This document shows positions 61,350-64,000 of a DNA stretch of 64,000 nucleotides, in pieces. Origin of the DNA: Breznakiella homolactica (GTDB lineage: Bacteria > Spirochaetota > Spirochaetia > Treponematales > Breznakiellaceae); contig NZ_CP067089.2 of NCBI RefSeq assembly GCF_016616095.2, positions 2,852,001 to 2,916,000 of the forward strand, read 5' to 3'. Position numbers and translations under genes: made by a program. Under the pieces are notes generated by a model that did not search any database, had not been told where the DNA came from, and worked only from the letters and a program-made list of their open reading frames with translations. Position 1 is the first letter of the stretch. Each line of letters begins with the position of its first letter.

Positions 61350-63351
61350 GTTCCAATGCTCGCTCAATTAAAAAATCCTTATAATTATCCGGAAGGTCAT
61401 TAAAATAAGCACTAAATCCCCAGACCCGAACAATCAGATTTGGGTAACTTTCAGGGAACTCCTTTGCCTTAATTAGAGTTGAACTGTTAGTAACATTTAA
61501 CTGTATTTGAAAAACACCATTTATAAAGGCTGCCTTTAAGAGAGAAGCAAACTGGTCAAAATTATTTGATATAAACTGAGGCGATACAATAAAATCGACT
61601 ACGTTTCCATTAAATCTATTCTGTGCATAATCAAGTTTTGAAGCAAAGGAGAATAAAGAAGTAAGATCGGATTTTTTTTCATTAGAAATATGAACAGAAA
61701 ATGGAGTATTAGCATTTCTGCCATCAGGAGTAGCCGGAAAATTTTCTGAAGCACCAATATAACTTGGAGAGCTTAATCCAATCTTTATTTTATGCAAAAA
61801 ATTATCAGGAATTGCCGATATTACAGCATTACTCGCGGTAATAAAGATTTCATTTGTTAATGATATAACTTCATCAGTATCACAACCGAACCTATTTGGT
61901 TCATTTCGAAAAAGCTTCTGAATATCATCTGCCCCTTTAAAATCAGCAAGCAAAATACTTTTCAGTTCTTCAAGAGAAAAAAGTTGCAAGCTAAAAACAT
62001 ACTTCTTAATATTTAAGAGAGAATTAATCACATTGGAAAGAGCAACAGAAGTAAACCCATAATTATTGTACTTGGCTCCACCATCAGCAATATCAATTCT
62101 TTTTTCGATACAATTATCAATAAACAGAGAAAGCAATGGGGATTTTCCCCAAGTATATTTCATTACTGTTTTCACTTGCTGAACACAGTAAACACTTAAT
62201 TGGATCTTATAAGCCTGGATCATTGCATTGAATGAAATATAATCTTCATCTGAAAAAATTATTTTCCTGAATGGCTCTGCAAAATTTAAATAACAAACAT
62301 TATTGGCATCGGAAGATTTACCAATAATGAAAGGTTCCCAACAGGCTGATGTACCATAGTTGTAAGCATCTTTTTCATCATATCCAAAATTGATCAACGC
62401 AGGAATAATAACTTCATCATTTGAAAAAAGGGGGTATCCGATCCCTGTCTGTAGACATTTAATGCTTTCGTATAATGGTTCAATAGGCATTTTTTGACTT
62501 ACACGAACAAGAAGCTTTGGATCAGGAAGTTTAAGTTCTTTAGCTGCTTGTATAAAATAACTCGTTAATTCACTGGAAAAATAATGCCCATCTTCATTTA
62601 TGCCACCCAAGATTATTATCTGACCAGTATCACCCAACAACATATTACTTTTAAATGCATAATCTTTATGGAGTAAAGTTAAAAAGTCTTTAATAAAGGA
62701 AAGTGCTGTTTCCCGATTAATAATTCCATTTTCAATATCATGCCTATAATAGGGATCAAGCATTTTATCCAGATGGCCGAGACCAATCAGTGTATGACCT
62801 TCCTGCCAAATCAACTGATTAGTGAATAAAATACGTTGCAGGGCTTCATAAAAACTTTCTGCACGCTCCGAAAACAATCGTTGTAAATGATTTATTTTAA
62901 ATGTATTAAATTTACTGTTTCTTTTTTCAAGGTATTTTATACATCTTACAACATAATCTTTTATATATCCCCAGATTATTGACCTTTCTTCCAATTCAAA
63001 AATAGAATGATTAATCAAAACAGAATAATCTGGAGTTAGGTTACCAATGACACGATCAATATAAACAACATAAGTTGATGTATCAAGAGAATAAAAAAAA
63101 GGAGAATTTTCATCATCTGATATTTTAACTATCTTTAAAAGTTTCCTTGTTCGCTGTAATACATCTTTCATTAAGAGGAAATTATTAGAAAGAAAGAGAA
63201 ACATAACTTTTAACAAAGTTCTACATTTAGATTCAGATATATTTCCATACTTTTTAACATACAATTTTACTGCTGCGTTTCTATATAAAAGCAAAGTAGC
63301 CATTCCTGGAATAGCTTTTATAAACATTTTTAATCTACTAAACATTTTCAA
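61330..63351 (-). CDS. Glycyl radical enzyme of unknown substrate, copy 2
   Basis: The 673-residue paralogue of the GRE at 34608. Radical glycine loop IVRVWGFSAYF (G645), active-site GTSACWEPF (C337, E339), QEGHTLIGLGHLDKMLDPYY, GDTGQIIILGG, LPDPKLLVRVS and FPATPDGRNANTPFS. All catalytic motifs seen in copy 1 are intact, so both are likely active. The N-terminal tail is again basic and hydrophobic. It starts inside the wzx stop (4-nt overlap), as in copy 1. Both differ from known GREs in G-H-L-D-K where most have G-R-x-D-Q. Confidence 0.9.
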   Translation of the reverse strand: MKMFSRLKMFIKAIPGMATLLLYRNAAVKLYVKKYGNISESKCRTLLKVMFLFLSNNFLLMKDVLQRTRKLLKIVKISDDENSPFFYSLDTSTYVVYIDRVIGNLTPDYSVLINHSIFELEERSIIWGYIKDYVVRCIKYLEKRNSKFNTFKINHLQRLFSERAESFYEALQRILFTNQLIWQEGHTLIGLGHLDKMLDPYYRHDIENGIINRETALSFIKDFLTLLHKDYAFKSNMLLGDTGQIIILGGINEDGHYFSSELTSYFIQAAKELKLPDPKLLVRVSQKMPIEPLYESIKCLQTGIGYPLFSNDEVIIPALINFGYDEKDAYNYGTSACWEPFIIGKSSDANNVCYLNFAEPFRKIIFSDEDYISFNAMIQAYKIQLSVYCVQQVKTVMKYTWGKSPLLSLFIDNCIEKRIDIADGGAKYNNYGFTSVALSNVINSLLNIKKYVFSLQLFSLEELKSILLADFKGADDIQKLFRNEPNRFGCDTDEVISLTNEIFITASNAVISAIPDNFLHKIKIGLSSPSYIGASENFPATPDGRNANTPFSVHISNEKKSDLTSLFSFASKLDYAQNRFNGNVVDFIVSPQFISNNFDQFASLLKAAFINGVFQIQLNVTNSSTLIKAKEFPESYPNLIVRVWGFSAYFNDLPDNYKDFLIERALEHECSYN

Positions 63352-64000
63352 CTCCTCTTAAGAATCTTAGTTAGAATAGAAAAAATAAAAGGATCTCTCA
63401 ATAGGAGCAAAATAAGAATATAAACAGTTGAACAGGCGCCAATAATAACAAATAAAGCAATCGGACCTGACAATAATACATTTTTTAAAAAAAACAATAG
63501 CAAAATCATAATAAATGAGGAAAAGAAATAACGCCACAATCTTTTCAAAATCAACATAATATCTATCAATTTGTAAATATAAAAAAACTGTATTAGAACA
63601 ATAATTGACTCAGCACAAACAGATGAAATAGCCGCACCAACTGCTTTATACTTAGGAATTAATATTAAATTTAATAAAAAATTTGAAAGTGCACCGATAA
63701 TGACAGTAATGGTAAACGTTTTTTCCTTTTTTACAGGTATCAGATATTGCATACCAATAACATTATTCATTCCAATGGCCAAAAACAGCCCACTTAGTAT
63801 TTGTATAAGTATTATTGACTTTTCATATCCCGGACCAAAAAAAACGGGAACAAATAAATCTGCAACCCCAATAAGACCAAACATCATTGGCAAACCAATA
63901 GCAAACACAAATAAAAATGATTGAGTAAGAGACTTCTTTATTTCATTATATTTTTTATTAGCATTTAAATTAGCTATTCGTGGAATTAATACAGTCCCCA
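63348..64000 (-). CDS. Oligosaccharide flippase, Wzx-like (copy 2, 5' end beyond window)
   Basis: The C-terminal 217 or so residues of a second polysaccharide flippase. The frame stays open to base 64000, where it reads G-T-V-L-I-P-R-I-A-N-L-N-A-N, aligned to GTVMTPRISNLNANN of copy 1. GMNNVIGMQYLIPVKKEK parallels the LIPLKKEN region of copy 1. The gene is truncated only by the window edge. It completes the second wzx-GRE-activase-glf module. Confidence 0.9.
   Translation of the reverse strand, partial: GTVLIPRIANLNANKKYNEIKKSLTQSFLFVFAIGLPMMFGLIGVADLFVPVFFGPGYEKSIILIQILSGLFLAIGMNNVIGMQYLIPVKKEKTFTITVIIGALSNFLLNLILIPKYKAVGAAISSVCAESIIVLIQFFYIYKLIDIMLILKRLWRYFFSSFIMILLLFFLKNVLLSGPIALFVIIGACSTVYILILLLLRDPFIFSILTKILKRS

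Overview
The window looks like a stretch of chromosome from an anaerobic, diderm bacterium, most probably a spirochaete of the Treponema type. This is an inference from protein style and from two oxygen-sensitive glycyl radical enzymes; there is no rRNA or marker gene to prove it. I see no tRNA, rRNA, CRISPR array or insertion sequence.

Layout. (1) Positions 1-12.1 kb are moderate-GC housekeeping DNA: a YjbQ/UPF0047 protein, a small exported protein, a rhomboid protease, tRNA-dihydrouridine synthase, a TatD-family hydrolase, a NarL-type two-component system in one operon with an anchored solute-binding protein, a CpdB-type periplasmic nucleotidase and a lysine-rich unknown. This part is dotted with seven copies (two partial or decayed) of a 165-220 bp palindromic element with a conserved core and arms that differ between copies yet always pair. 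(2) 12.1-29.5 kb, same GC, is an envelope-glycan block: a WbaP-like initiating transferase, a Wzi-like outer-membrane barrel, and a tightly overlapping minus-strand operon. That operon holds two tandem fusions of a YidC/Oxa1-like domain to an LTA-synthase-like phosphatase-fold domain, a CDP-glycerol glycerophosphotransferase-like protein and two GT4 enzymes. It is preceded by a GT4, a frame-shifted YdjC-type deacetylase, a GumK-like transferase and a UDP-glucose dehydrogenase. (3) 29.5-38.1 kb is strongly AT-rich: three glycosyltransferases, UDP-galactopyranose mutase, a glycyl radical enzyme (GRE) activase, a GRE and a Wzx flippase. (4) 38.1-45.3 kb returns to host-like GC: two outer-membrane barrels, a LolA-like protein, two FtsX/LolC-type permeases and a LolD-type ATPase. 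(5) 45.3-64 kb is AT-rich again: Wzz, GDP-fucose synthesis, WecG, several glycosyltransferases, a Wzy-like polymerase, a UDP-HexNAc dehydrogenase, a PHP/ATP-grasp/deacetylase trio, and then a second copy of the glf-activase-GRE-wzx module that runs off the window end.

How the genes fit. Nearly everything from 16 to 64 kb is on the minus strand with 4-nt overlaps or short gaps. It makes nucleotide sugars (UDP-GlcA, a UDP-HexNAc uronic acid, GDP-fucose, UDP-galactofuranose), assembles a repeat unit on undecaprenyl phosphate, flips it (Wzx), polymerises it (Wzy/Wzz) and presents it at the outer membrane (Wzi-like barrels). The most unusual content is (a) the twice-occurring Wzx-GRE-activase-UGM module, which places radical dehydratase-like chemistry inside a polysaccharide locus beside galactofuranose synthesis, and (b) the tandem YidC-phosphatase fusions beside a CDP-glycerol transferase, which suggest phosphoglycerol decoration of a glycan in a diderm. 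The Lol-like exporter embedded between the two AT-rich islands is a third candidate for an undescribed envelope system.
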